Notes: generated from the sequence alone by a model not told the origin. Shown: positions 1-8,211, numbered from the stretch's first letter. The stretch is 15,202 nt of DNA from Lachnospiraceae bacterium (GCA_020860745.1 JAJBTR010000241.1:1-15202); one strand, 5' to 3'. Translations and numbers: made by a program.

Positions 1-23
1 GATACTGAAAAAACATTGAAAAA

Positions 24-42
24 TCAAGCATTTTATGCTTGA
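24..42. repeat. Inverted repeat upstream of the VOC gene
   Basis: Perfect 8-bp arms TCAAGCAT (24-31) and ATGCTTGA (35-42) flank a 3-nt TTT loop, ending 22 nt before the VOC start codon. No T tract follows, so it is not an obvious intrinsic terminator. It could be an operator or a 5' leader hairpin; the sequence does not decide which. Confidence 0.4.
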
Positions 43-64
43 CACAATAGGGAGGAGAATAATT

Positions 65-517
65 ATGAGCTGTCCAGTAAAAGTAAAACCACATCACGTA
101 GCTATGTTCACGAAAGATCTGGAAGCAACCTGTAAATGGTGGGAGGATATTTTCGGATTCCCAAAGATGTTCCAGAATAAGTTCTTCCTGCCTGATTATG
201 GAGAGGCCGACATGGCCTGGGTCAAGGCATCAGAGGATCTGTATATTGAATTGTATGATTTCCCCGGCCTGGATGACACCTGTGCACAGCATTACTGGCA
301 CGAGTATGGTACGAAACACCTCTGTCTTTGGGTAGAGGATGAGGATTGGGATACACTGATCGCTTATCTGGAAGGTAAGGGTGTTGAGATTACGGTTCGC
401 GCGGAGCATGAGCCGGAAAAACTCGGAAAGACAACATCGACAAAAGTGATTTTCATCAATGATCCAAACGGGAATACAATTGAATTGCAGCAGAGTTTCC
501 GTCCCGGAGAATATTAA
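65..517 (+). CDS. VOC (glyoxalase/bleomycin-resistance/dioxygenase) superfamily protein
   Basis: A 150-residue cytosolic protein with the paired beta-alpha-beta-beta-beta layout of the vicinal oxygen chelate fold. Candidate metal ligands fall at the expected four places: His in the first strand (KPHHVAMF), Glu in YIELYDF, His in GTKHLCLWV and Glu in the closing NTIELQQ motif after the DPNGN turn. The length fits a single VOC unit. The start at 65 is preferred over an in-frame ATG at 35 because GGGAGGAG lies just upstream of it and nothing similar precedes 35. Glyoxalase I, methylmalonyl-CoA epimerase and dioxygenases share this fold, and the substrate cannot be named from sequence. It has its own terminator and may be the last gene of an operon that begins before the window. 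Confidence 0.85.
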   Translation: MSCPVKVKPHHVAMFTKDLEATCKWWEDIFGFPKMFQNKFFLPDYGEADMAWVKASEDLYIELYDFPGLDDTCAQHYWHEYGTKHLCLWVEDEDWDTLIAYLEGKGVEITVRAEHEPEKLGKTTSTKVIFINDPNGNTIELQQSFRPGEY

Positions 518-545
518 GACCGGGTGCAGATCATGTGACACATCA

Positions 546-584
546 GCCCATTGGCAGTCATTTATGCCGGACTTGCCAATGGGC
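546..584 (+). terminator. Rho-independent terminator after the VOC gene
   Basis: Perfect 11-bp stem, GCCCATTGGCA (546-556) with TGCCAATGGGC (574-584), around a 17-nt loop, followed by ATTTTATATGTTTT. It sits 28 nt after the VOC stop codon. Confidence 0.75.
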
Positions 585-601
585 ATTTTATATGTTTTAA
601 T
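573..601 (+). promoter_or_regulatory. Possible sigma-A promoter for the LysR gene
   Basis: TTGCCA (573-578), a 17-nt spacer and TTTAAT (596-601), each one mismatch from consensus. The -35 box lies inside the right arm of the preceding terminator. The predicted start near 608 gives a leader of about 60 nt. This is a pattern match only. Confidence 0.3.
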
Positions 602-666
602 AAAATAAATGTTTGCTGGGATGTTTTTTGAATGAGAAAACACGTGGATAAAAGGTGGGATACACG

Positions 667-1578
667 ATGAATGACCTGCAGATTGATTATTTTCTGGCAA
701 TGGCCAGGAATCTGAGTTTTTCAAGAACGGCAGAAGAATTTTATGTGACGCAGCCAGCGGTAAGCAAACAGATTTCTTCCATGGAAAAGGAACTTGAGGT
801 TACCTTATTTGACCGCACGACAAAAACGATTAAACTGACGGAAGCCGGGAAGCTATACCAGAAATACTATCTGAATGTGAGACGTGAACTGGAGAAGGTC
901 AGGGAAGAGGCAAAGCGCCTGAATCAATCGAGGAGTGGGCAAATCCGGCTTGCCTGTCTGGAGGGATGGGATATATCCGGCTTTTTTCCTGAGATAATGA
1001 AGATTTTCTCAGACAGCTATCCGAATGTAAATGTTTCACTTGAATGTTATGGTATCCGTGATATGATGCAGGCACTGAAAAACGGGGCTGTTGATATTAT
1101 CCTGACGCTGGGAGTTACTTTGCTCCAGACAGAGGGTATTGAGATACAACAGCTGACGGAAATCCCGAAGATTATCCTGTATTCTGCCCACCACCGTCTT
1201 GCAGATAAAGAGGCATTAAAACCGCAGGATTTTAAGGATGAAACATTTCTTGTCATGTCCGCAAAGGAAGCCAGCTATGCCGGCGACCTTGTAAGAGAAT
1301 ATTGTAAACCTTATGGTTTTATCCCAAGGATTAAATATGTGAGGAATATAGAATCCATGAATGCCTGTGTTCAGAACAATATGGGTGTGATCATCAGTGA
1401 TGGTTGGTCCGTGGTTAAGCAAAACGCGAACCTGAAATATCTTAAATTAAATGAAACCCATGAGATCTCGTTGGCATGGATCACAGGAACGTCAAACGAA
1501 AATGTTCATGTATTTGCCAACGAAATGAGGGCCATATTTAACAAATTAGCGGCGACAGAAACGCAAATGTTTCCTTAA
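667..1578 (+). CDS. LysR-type transcriptional regulator
   Basis: A 303-residue protein, the usual LTTR length. Residues 1-60 form the classic winged helix-turn-helix (FLAMARNLSFSRTAEEF, then TQPAVSKQISSMEKELEVTLFDR). The remainder is a periplasmic-binding-protein-like effector domain (RLACLEGWDISGFFPEI onward). The ATG at 667 is chosen over the in-frame GTG at 655 because AAAGGTGGG lies about 6 nt upstream of it. The gene stands alone between a terminator and a convergent aminotransferase, so its target could be the VOC gene, itself or a distant locus. The sequence does not identify its inducer. Confidence 0.92.
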   Translation: MNDLQIDYFLAMARNLSFSRTAEEFYVTQPAVSKQISSMEKELEVTLFDRTTKTIKLTEAGKLYQKYYLNVRRELEKVREEAKRLNQSRSGQIRLACLEGWDISGFFPEIMKIFSDSYPNVNVSLECYGIRDMMQALKNGAVDIILTLGVTLLQTEGIEIQQLTEIPKIILYSAHHRLADKEALKPQDFKDETFLVMSAKEASYAGDLVREYCKPYGFIPRIKYVRNIESMNACVQNNMGVIISDGWSVVKQNANLKYLKLNETHEISLAWITGTSNENVHVFANEMRAIFNKLAATETQMFP

Positions 1579-1628
1579 AACCACATCCCTGTCATAGGAA
1601 ACAATTATTAGATAAAATCCAATCTGTA

Positions 1629-2822
1629 TCAGGCGGAAAGATGATAATACTGTGCAAGTTTCCGGAAAGCCGACAGCGACTTCTGAATCATCTCATAGGA
1701 ACAGCAATACGCCAGACGGACATAGCCCGGACAGGCGAATGTGCTGCCGTTTACCAGAATGATATGAAATTGCTTTGCAGTCTCAACAAATGCTTTTTCG
1801 TCCGCCACAGGGGACTTGATAAACATATAAAAAGCGCCTTCCGGTTTCACACAGGAAAATCCCATCCCTGTCAGTTCATGGTAAATCAGCTTCCGGTTCC
1901 GGTCATAAAATTCTACGTCTGCCGTCTCGTCCAGACACAGCGCAACTGCCTTTTGGAGCAGTGACGGAGCATTGATAAATCCGCAAATCCGATTTGCAAT
2001 GGTCAGACCTGACATGACCCATTCAAAATCAGCCATTTCATTCGGAACAGCCAGATATCCGATCCGCTCTCCCGGAACGGACAGGGATTTACTGAATGAG
2101 TATGTCATAAATGTGTTATTATAATATTTGCTTATAAACGGAATATTTTTCCTGTCGTATATAAGTTCGCGATAAGGCTCGTCTGAGATAATATAAATTT
2201 CATGATCATATTCTTTCTGTTTTTGGCTGAGGATTGTTGCGATTCTTCGAATCGTCGACTTGGAATATACTACACCGGTCGGATTTACCGGGTTATTAAT
2301 CATGACAACTTTCGACTTTGCGGCAATCTTTGATTCAAAGTCTGCAAAATTCGGCTGGAATGTCTGATAATCGGGTTCTGTGACTACGAGCTGTCCGCGC
2401 CAGTTCCCGATGTAATTACGGTATTCCGTAAAGTATGGTGCAAACACGATCATTTCATCCCCCGGGTCAATCAGCGTTTTTAAAATGACGTTAATCGCTC
2501 CGGCCGCCCCGACCGTCATAATTATATTTTTCTTTGAAAAATCTGTATGAAAACGCCGGTTCAGATTTTGGGCCACGGCTTCACGGACTTCCGGATAGCC
2601 TGCATTATCCATATAACCGTGCAGGGAAAGAGAATCCTCCTCACGGATGATATCTGACAATGCACTGGTGAAATTTATCGGAGCAGGAGTCGCCGGATTC
2701 CCGAGGCTGAAATCATAAACATTCTCCTCACCGATTTCATTCGCCAGTTCCTTTCCCTCGATGAACATTGACCGGATTGTGGAACTGTTTGAAATATCTT
2801 CTAATATCTGCCTGGAAATCAT
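1629..2822 (-). CDS. Class I/II PLP-dependent aminotransferase, probably for aromatic amino acids
   Basis: A 397-residue fold-type I aminotransferase of the aspartate aminotransferase family. Visible landmarks are NNPVNPTG (176-183), SDEPYREL with cofactor-contacting Asp214 and Tyr217, the Schiff-base lysine Lys245 in SFSKSLSVPGERIGY, Arg253 for the cofactor phosphate, and Arg369 in VRLAYC for the substrate carboxylate. GTGAGGA precedes the ATG by about 6 nt. It reads away from buk-ptb-iorAB but lies directly downstream of the YheO-type regulator. A 2-oxoacid oxidoreductase needs a 2-oxoacid, so the plausible role is deamination of phenylalanine, tyrosine or tryptophan to the aryl-pyruvate. 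The family assignment is secure; the substrate is inferred from context. Confidence 0.92.
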   Translation of the reverse strand: MISRQILEDISNSSTIRSMFIEGKELANEIGEENVYDFSLGNPATPAPINFTSALSDIIREEDSLSLHGYMDNAGYPEVREAVAQNLNRRFHTDFSKKNIIMTVGAAGAINVILKTLIDPGDEMIVFAPYFTEYRNYIGNWRGQLVVTEPDYQTFQPNFADFESKIAAKSKVVMINNPVNPTGVVYSKSTIRRIATILSQKQKEYDHEIYIISDEPYRELIYDRKNIPFISKYYNNTFMTYSFSKSLSVPGERIGYLAVPNEMADFEWVMSGLTIANRICGFINAPSLLQKAVALCLDETADVEFYDRNRKLIYHELTGMGFSCVKPEGAFYMFIKSPVADEKAFVETAKQFHIILVNGSTFACPGYVRLAYCCSYEMIQKSLSAFRKLAQYYHLSA

Positions 2823-2856
2823 AATCTGTCCTCACTTTGCACAAAATCCACCAACT

Positions 2857-2865
2857 ATTATAGCA
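2857..2865 (-). promoter_or_regulatory. Extended -10 promoter for the aminotransferase
   Basis: On the minus strand this reads TGC-TATAAT: a perfect -10 hexamer (2857-2862) with the TGn extension (2863-2865). No good -35 box is present. The predicted start near 2850 gives a leader of about 28 nt to the ATG. It allows the aminotransferase to be expressed apart from the regulator gene. Confidence 0.5.
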
Positions 2866-2919
2866 GGATTGGCAAAGCAAGATGATGAATCATTTATTAT
2901 GAACGGCATAACTATTTGT

Positions 2920-3537
2920 TTATGCTTCTCCCTCTCGAACTTCTTTCAGATAATTGTAAAGGGTCGCCTGGGAAATATCGAGGAGACTGCATACTTTTGC
3001 AGTGGAGTTTCTTACATCAAAGACGCCTTTTTCATTTAATCGGCTGATAATCGCTATTTTTGCCTCACGTGTGCCGGTATCAACGGAGGCGTATTTCATA
3101 TGCCTGATTTCATCAAAAATCAGGTTGGTTGTCAGGGAATCAATCGTATTATCACCAGACTCCGTTGAAACGGAATCCGGTATACCCTGATTCAGAAAAT
3201 AATCCACAAAATCCCGGATTTCCTGCATTGGCATAATGTTCTGGTTTACGCAGATACAGTAATGCAGGCTCCCATCTGTGTCTTTGATAAAACAGCGGGT
3301 GGAGCGTAAATTCTCTGTGTCATACTCAATCATAATCCCGTTTTCGCAGTTTTCCGCGCGGTCTCTTAAAATGCGGACGGTATCTTCATCGTCAGTTTCT
3401 GAAAAATTTCTGCTGGTAATGGCATTATTCCCATACACATAAATTTTCTCTTCCGACAGGTCATGCAGGACAACCTCCGCTGTCGGTCCGATTAAAGCTG
3501 CGATAAATTCAGAAAGCTGAAGCAACATTTGTTTCAT
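2920..3537 (-). CDS. YheO-type transcriptional regulator (PAS-like sensor plus HTH)
   Basis: A 205-residue protein. The N-terminal half has the YheO PAS-like signature (IGPTAEVVLHDLSEEKIYVYGNNAITSR is the diagnostic region, residues 16-43, of which the first half is most telling). The C-terminus (about 158-202) is a helix-turn-helix ending in STAKVCSLLDISQATLYNYL. Family members are cytosolic DNA-binding regulators with a small-molecule sensing domain. The gene is divergent from buk-ptb-iorAB and lies 97 nt ahead of the aminotransferase on the same strand, the classic place for a local regulator of both. The start codon follows TTAGGAGG with an 11-nt gap, slightly long. The ligand is unknown. 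Confidence 0.88.
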   Translation of the reverse strand: MKQMLLQLSEFIAALIGPTAEVVLHDLSEEKIYVYGNNAITSRNFSETDDEDTVRILRDRAENCENGIMIEYDTENLRSTRCFIKDTDGSLHYCICVNQNIMPMQEIRDFVDYFLNQGIPDSVSTESGDNTIDSLTTNLIFDEIRHMKYASVDTGTREAKIAIISRLNEKGVFDVRNSTAKVCSLLDISQATLYNYLKEVREGEA

Positions 3538-3574
3538 TAAGGCAGATTCCTCCTAAGTTTCATTATGTAAAAAT

Positions 3575-3602
3575 ATTATACCAAATATAAAATAATTATC
3601 AA
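3575..3602 (-). promoter_or_regulatory. Sigma-A promoter of the YheO-type regulator
   Basis: On the minus strand: TTGATA (3597-3602), a 16-nt spacer, and a perfect TATAAT (3575-3580) preceded by TGG as an extended -10. It faces away from the buk promoter, and the two -35 boxes are about 60 nt apart. Confidence 0.6.
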
Positions 3603-3661
3603 CCAACTTTTATGAGCATTAGATTATATTTATAATAACTGGAATATCATTCTAAATCCCG

Positions 3662-3690
3662 TTGACTTTTGCCATATATAAATATAAAAT
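3662..3690 (+). promoter_or_regulatory. Sigma-A promoter of the buk-ptb-iorAB operon
   Basis: TTGACT (3662-3667), a 17-nt spacer, then TAAAAT (3685-3690), both one mismatch from consensus. The predicted start lies near 3697, inside the dyad 3688-3711, leaving a leader of about 42 nt. Confidence 0.6.
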
Positions 3691-3711
3691 ATTTCTATCA
3701 CATAGAATATT
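3688..3711. repeat. Dyad at the buk transcription start (candidate operator)
   Basis: Arms AATATTTCTAT (3688-3698) and ATAGAATATT (3702-3711) are inverted repeats with one extra T in the left arm and a 3-nt centre. The element spans the end of the -10 box and the predicted start. That position suits repressor binding by the adjacent YheO-type regulator, although the AT richness makes chance pairing possible. Confidence 0.4.
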
Positions 3712-3738
3712 ATTATATCATCAAGGAGGTAAGTGTCT

Positions 3739-4791
3739 ATGAGGGTTCTGGTTATCAATCCGGGAGCGACGTCCACAAAGCTCGCCGTCTATGAGGAAGA
3801 ACAGGAAATCTGGAAAACCAGCATTGAACATAATGCAGGCGAACTGAACACTTTTCCGCATGTGATCGATCAAAGTGACTATCGGGGAAAAATCATTTTG
3901 GAAACTCTGGAAGCACAAGGGTATCATCCTGCTGATTTTGATGCTGTTTGCGGAAGGGGCGGCTTATTCCGCCATATCCCCTCCAGTGTATATGCGGTGA
4001 ATGACGCAGTGCTGGAGGATGCAAGGACAGGGAAATACGGGGAACATGCATCGAATCTTGGTGTTGTTCTGGCAAAACAAGTTGCTGCACGCGCGAATAT
4101 CCCGGCATTTTTTGTTGATCCCGTCTGTGTGGATGAAATGACGGATGTTGCGCGCATTTCCGGGTTAAATGGTATCGAGCGGCAGAGTTTCTTCCATGCT
4201 CTGAATCACAAATCAATAGCCCGGAAGGCTTCTGCTCTTCTTGGAAAAACGTATGAAGAGTTAAATCTGGTTGTTGTTCATCTCGGCGGTGGTGTCTCCG
4301 TTGCCGCCCATCAAAATGGCAGTGTCATTGATGTCTATAATGTCAAAGACGACGGGAGTATGGGAATGGACCGAGCCGGAGCAATTCCCGCCAATGCTCT
4401 GGTAGACTTATGTTTCTCCGGAAAAAGCAAACAGGAAGTTAAAAAACTGATCGGCGCAGAAGCTGGCGTATTTTCTTACCTCGGCACAAAGGATTTCCGT
4501 GAGGTTGAGCAAAGGGCTTTCGGAGGAGATCCGTTTGCGATGCTGATCTTTAAGGCATTTGCCTACCAGCTGGCACGAGATGTCGGAGCGATGGCGGCTG
4601 CTATGTGTTTTAACGTGGATGCGATTGTCCTGACCGGCGGTATTGCTTACAGCGACCGGTTTTGCAGCGAAATTTCTTCCTATGTAGAAAAACTGGCAGA
4701 CGTGATCCGGCTTCCGGGGGAAGAGGAGATGCGCTCATTGGCTGAGGGGGCTTTACGCGTCCTCCATGGAGAGAAAGCACTTGAATATTGA
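3739..4791 (+). CDS. buk: Butyrate kinase family acyl kinase
   Basis: A 350-residue member of the acetokinase/butyrate kinase (ASKHA fold) family, normal length. Motifs seen: nucleotide phosphate loop NPGATSTK (7-14), GRGG (72-75), HALNHK (153-158), HLGGGVSVAAH (181-191), the DGSMGMDRAGA segment (205-215) and the late TGGIAYSDRF adenosine-site motif. It makes ATP and a carboxylate from an acyl phosphate. The ATG at 3739 lies 9 nt after AAGGAGG; the in-frame GTG at 3733 is only 3 nt from it and is disfavoured. It is first in an operon with ptb and iorAB, so its natural substrate may be an aryl-acetyl phosphate rather than butyryl phosphate. The name follows the family; specificity is inferred. 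Confidence 0.93.
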   Translation: MRVLVINPGATSTKLAVYEEEQEIWKTSIEHNAGELNTFPHVIDQSDYRGKIILETLEAQGYHPADFDAVCGRGGLFRHIPSSVYAVNDAVLEDARTGKYGEHASNLGVVLAKQVAARANIPAFFVDPVCVDEMTDVARISGLNGIERQSFFHALNHKSIARKASALLGKTYEELNLVVVHLGGGVSVAAHQNGSVIDVYNVKDDGSMGMDRAGAIPANALVDLCFSGKSKQEVKKLIGAEAGVFSYLGTKDFREVEQRAFGGDPFAMLIFKAFAYQLARDVGAMAAAMCFNVDAIVLTGGIAYSDRFCSEISSYVEKLADVIRLPGEEEMRSLAEGALRVLHGEKALEY

Positions 4792-4855
4792 CAATAAGAT
4801 GTCCTACAGACGATTTATGAAACATTCACTTTTGTCTTAAAAAAGGAGGGTCAAC

Positions 4856-5770
4856 ATGCTTGCTTTAGATGATTTAGTAAAACAGGCATCAAAAAATGCG
4901 AAGGTGACTATTGCTGTGGCTGCAGCACATGACCGGGATGTAATGGAAGCAGTCATATCTGCAGGAAAGGAAGGGATTGCAGATGCGATCCTGATCGGTG
5001 ACGTGAACCGGATCTGCGAGATTATGGATGATATGGGGGAAAACAGTAATAAATATGAGATTATCCCGGCATCTGATAATACTGCCTGTGCAAGGAAAGC
5101 CGTACAGCTGGTTCGCACCGGGAAAGTAAACCTTTTAATGAAAGGAATCCTTGATACCGCGGAGCTGATGCGCGCCGTCATCGACAAAGAAACCGGAATC
5201 CGTACCGGCAATCTGATCAGCCATACCATGGTATATGAAAGCCCCTCGTATCATAAGCTGCTTTTTCTTACAGATGGGGGAATGAATACATTTCCGGATC
5301 TGAATGCAAAAAAGGAAATCCTGAAAAACACTGCCCGTCTCATGCGCGCCTTGGGATATGAAGAAATCCAGGCGGCCTGTGTCTGCGGTGCGGAGAAAGT
5401 AAACCCAAAGATTACTTCCACCGTAGACGCACAGTCCCTTTCTGATATGACATCCGAATGGGCACCATACCATATGAATGTATACGGGCCGGTCGGACTC
5501 GACCTGGCAATCTCTCCGCAAGCCTGCAGGCATAAGGGGTATAGTGTTAAAGGAGGAGGCAAAGCAGACATTCTTCTGGTTCCGAACTATGAAGTCGGAA
5601 ACGGGATAGGAAAAGCACTTTCCTGCTTCGGAAATGCCAAAAATGCGGGAATTGTTCTGGGCGCCTCAGCCCCGATCATATTGGTATCCAGATCAGACAG
5701 TGCGCAGTCAAAACTCTATTCCATCGCATTGGGCAGTGTTGTGACAGCTGCATTCCATGAACATAATTAA
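4856..5770 (+). CDS. ptb: Phosphate butyryltransferase family acyltransferase
   Basis: A 304-residue protein of the phosphate acetyl/butyryltransferase family, normal length. Family landmarks are LMKGILDTAELMRAV, LTDGGMNTFPDL, KVNPKITSTVDA, the GPVGLDLAIS stretch and the C-terminal SAPIILVSRSDS. It exchanges CoA for phosphate on an acyl-CoA, giving the acyl phosphate used by the kinase encoded just upstream. The ATG at 4856 follows AAAAAGGAGG with a short gap. It lies 64 nt after buk and 23 nt before iorA. In the common clostridial arrangement ptb-buk serves butyrate formation; here no butyryl-CoA pathway genes are visible, and IorAB is the only neighbouring source of acyl-CoA. Confidence 0.93.
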   Translation: MLALDDLVKQASKNAKVTIAVAAAHDRDVMEAVISAGKEGIADAILIGDVNRICEIMDDMGENSNKYEIIPASDNTACARKAVQLVRTGKVNLLMKGILDTAELMRAVIDKETGIRTGNLISHTMVYESPSYHKLLFLTDGGMNTFPDLNAKKEILKNTARLMRALGYEEIQAACVCGAEKVNPKITSTVDAQSLSDMTSEWAPYHMNVYGPVGLDLAISPQACRHKGYSVKGGGKADILLVPNYEVGNGIGKALSCFGNAKNAGIVLGASAPIILVSRSDSAQSKLYSIALGSVVTAAFHEHN

Positions 5771-5793
5771 GTAGTAGAAAGGAGATAAAAACC

Positions 5794-7554
5794 ATGAAAC
5801 ATTTACTTTCCGGAAATGAAGCGATTGCCAGAGGCGCATACGAAGCCGGAGTGAAAGTCGCATCCGCCTACCCCGGAACGCCAAGTACGGAAATTTTTGA
5901 AAACCTGCCCCAATACAAGGACAGTATTTATGCAGAATGGGCACCCAACGAAAAAGTCGCCGCGGAAGTGGCTTATGGCGCGTCCATTGCTGGTGTTCGT
6001 TCACTCTGCGCCATGAAACATGTAGGGTTAAATGTGGCAGCTGATCCGATCTTTACAGCAACCTACAACGGGGTCGGCAGAGGTTTTGTTGTCGTATCTG
6101 CAGATGATCCGTCCATGCACTCCAGCCAGAATGAGCAGGATAACCGCTATTATGCCAAAGCCGCAAAGATGGCGATGGTTGAACCCTCTGACAGCCAGGA
6201 ATGTAAGGATTTCATGCGGGCTGCCTATGAAATTTCCGAAGCCTTTAATATCCCCGTTTTAATGCGGACCACCACACGGGTCAGCCATTCTAAAAGCCTG
6301 GTAGCGTTTGGTGAACCGGAGATGGTAGAGCCGCTTGAGTACCACAGAGATATCGTAAAGAATGTCTGCAGCCCGGCCAACGCATATATGCATCATCCGA
6401 TCTTGGAGGAGAAACTGAAAAAACTGGAGGATTTCGGAAATACATGCAGTTTGAATACCATGGAGATGAACGGGAACAAAGTGGGAGTTATCACTGCATC
6501 TATTTCTTATCAGTACGCCAAAGAGGCATTTCCGGAGGACACCTCTTTTCTGAAGCTGGGTTTGACGAATCCGTTGCCGATGAAATTAATCCGTGATTTT
6601 TCGGAGCAGATGGAAAAACTGTATGTCATAGAGGAACTTGAAGGGTTTATGGAGGAACAGATTAAAGCGGCCGGCATCCACTGTGTCGGGAAGGATCTGC
6701 TTGGCAATATGTACGAACTGAACGCACAGTTAATCAGGGAGAAAATTTTCGGCATACAGCCAAAAACATTGAAACTGCCTGTATCTGCCGTGTCACGCCC
6801 GCCTGCACTCTGCCCGGGATGCCCACACAGAGGCTTCTTCTACACCATGTCAAAAGGGAAAAATTTCGTCATCAGCGGAGACATCGGATGCTATACGCTG
6901 GGCGCGGCTGATCCGTTGTATGCCATGGATACCTGTGCCTGTATGGGCGGCGGTTTTTCTCTTGGGATGGGTATGGCCAAAGCATTTGAAATCAGCGGCG
7001 ATAAAAGCAAAAAGGTGTTTGGTGTGTTGGGAGATTCCACATTTTTCCACTCCGGTATGACAGGAGCGGTCGAGATCATCTACAACAAGGGGAATATGAT
7101 CCCGGTAGTCCTCGACAACTCCATCACAGCAATGACCGGCCATCAGGAAAATCCGAACTCCGGTTTTACGTTAGAAGGAGAAATCGCAAATAAGGTCAAA
7201 ATAGAGGATGTCCTGTCCGCCTATGGCTATGAAAATATCATCATCGTAGACCCGCAGGATCTAAAAGCCATGCAAAAGGCTGTAGATGGCGCGATTGCAT
7301 CAACGGTACCCGCTGCAATCATCACGCGGCGCCCCTGCCTTCTGATCAAGAAAATAAAACATGATATTGGCCTGTGCAGTGTGAACACAGACGAATGTGT
7401 TGGCTGCGGCATGTGCCTGAAAGTAGGCTGCCCGGCGGTCTTTATGAAAGATAAAAAAGCAAGAATTGATCCGACACAATGCGTAGGGTGCACAGTCTGC
7501 GCACAGGTCTGCCCAAAACATGCTATCACAAGAAAGGAGACAGATCAGAAATGA
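5794..7554 (+). CDS. iorA: Indolepyruvate:ferredoxin oxidoreductase, alpha subunit
   Basis: A 586-residue thiamine diphosphate subunit. Order of parts: N-terminal pyrimidine-binding 2-oxoacid oxidoreductase domain (SGNEAIARGAYEAGV, AYPGTPSTEI, then EWAPNEKVAAEVAYGAS); a middle transketolase-C-like domain; the CPGCPHRGF motif (Cys340, Cys343); a TPP pyrophosphate-binding domain with GDIGC near 362 and GDST near 413 followed by the LDNSITAMTG magnesium motif; and a C-terminal two-cluster ferredoxin domain (first cysteines 535, 538, 541, 546, then a regular CxxCxxCxxxCP set). It oxidises aryl-pyruvates with CoA to aryl-acetyl-CoA and CO2, passing electrons to ferredoxin. AAGGAG precedes the ATG. 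Its stop overlaps the iorB start. Confidence 0.96.
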   Translation: MKHLLSGNEAIARGAYEAGVKVASAYPGTPSTEIFENLPQYKDSIYAEWAPNEKVAAEVAYGASIAGVRSLCAMKHVGLNVAADPIFTATYNGVGRGFVVVSADDPSMHSSQNEQDNRYYAKAAKMAMVEPSDSQECKDFMRAAYEISEAFNIPVLMRTTTRVSHSKSLVAFGEPEMVEPLEYHRDIVKNVCSPANAYMHHPILEEKLKKLEDFGNTCSLNTMEMNGNKVGVITASISYQYAKEAFPEDTSFLKLGLTNPLPMKLIRDFSEQMEKLYVIEELEGFMEEQIKAAGIHCVGKDLLGNMYELNAQLIREKIFGIQPKTLKLPVSAVSRPPALCPGCPHRGFFYTMSKGKNFVISGDIGCYTLGAADPLYAMDTCACMGGGFSLGMGMAKAFEISGDKSKKVFGVLGDSTFFHSGMTGAVEIIYNKGNMIPVVLDNSITAMTGHQENPNSGFTLEGEIANKVKIEDVLSAYGYENIIIVDPQDLKAMQKAVDGAIASTVPAAIITRRPCLLIKKIKHDIGLCSVNTDECVGCGMCLKVGCPAVFMKDKKARIDPTQCVGCTVCAQVCPKHAITRKETDQK

Positions 7555-8126
7555 GCATTCAAAAATCTGTTATGTTGGTTGGCGTAGGCGGCCAGGGAGC
7601 TATCCTGACGGCAAAAATTTTAACAAACGGTTTAATCCAGGCTGGTTATAATGTGAAAATGAGCGAAGTACACGGCATGAGCCAGAGGGGAGGCTCAGTG
7701 ACAACCCAGGTGCGTTGGGGTGATAAAGTGTATGGCCCGGTATTTGGTGAAGGCGAAGCTGACGTTATGGTAGCATTTGAAAAAATGGAAGCCGCGCGCT
7801 ACATCAGCTATTTAAAACCTGATGGCATTGCTGTGGTCAATGATTATGAGATGCCGTCAGCCGTCATTGCATCCGGTCAGTGTGAATATCCGGAAGGAAT
7901 TCTGGAAGCGATTCAGGATAAATTTGAGACGGTTGCATTAAATGCCGGACAGATTGCTATTGATCTGGGAAGTGCAAAGTGCATGAATGTTGTGTTGTTT
8001 GGCGCTTTGGTGAAAGCTCTGAAAATGGATGAAATTAACTGGGAAGGTGTAATTGAAAACACCGTGCCGCCGAAATTTCGTGAACTGAATTTGAAAGCAT
8101 ATCGGGCAGGTTATGCAGCAGACTAA
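7551..8126 (+). CDS. iorB: Indolepyruvate:ferredoxin oxidoreductase, beta subunit
   Basis: A 191-residue gamma-type 2-oxoacid oxidoreductase subunit, the usual IorB length. Signature segments are the GVGGQGAILTAKIL loop (residues 11-24), the conserved SEVHGMSQRGGSV motif, and VAFEKMEAARY. The ATG overlaps the iorA stop as ATGA, giving translational coupling and equal subunit production; AGAAAGGAGA lies upstream within iorA. An in-frame upstream start at 7479 would overlap the iorA ferredoxin domain and has no ribosome binding site, so it is rejected. It is the last gene of the operon. Confidence 0.95.
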   Translation: MSIQKSVMLVGVGGQGAILTAKILTNGLIQAGYNVKMSEVHGMSQRGGSVTTQVRWGDKVYGPVFGEGEADVMVAFEKMEAARYISYLKPDGIAVVNDYEMPSAVIASGQCEYPEGILEAIQDKFETVALNAGQIAIDLGSAKCMNVVLFGALVKALKMDEINWEGVIENTVPPKFRELNLKAYRAGYAAD

Positions 8127-8211
8127 CAGTCGGCAGAAAATATTTCGTTTCAGATTGCAGCTGGGAATTATATTGATCTCATTTGAAACATATCCTTTTT
8201 ATCCCTATTAG

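Noticed and set aside
39..67. Consensus TTGACA at 39-44 as a promoter for the VOC gene
   Set aside because: A -10 box at normal spacing would fall on the start codon and ribosome binding site, so it cannot drive this gene.
2906..2925. GCATAA/TTATGC inverted repeat at the end of the regulator gene as a terminator
   Set aside because: The stem is 6 bp and AT-rich, overlaps the stop codon region and lacks a U tract.
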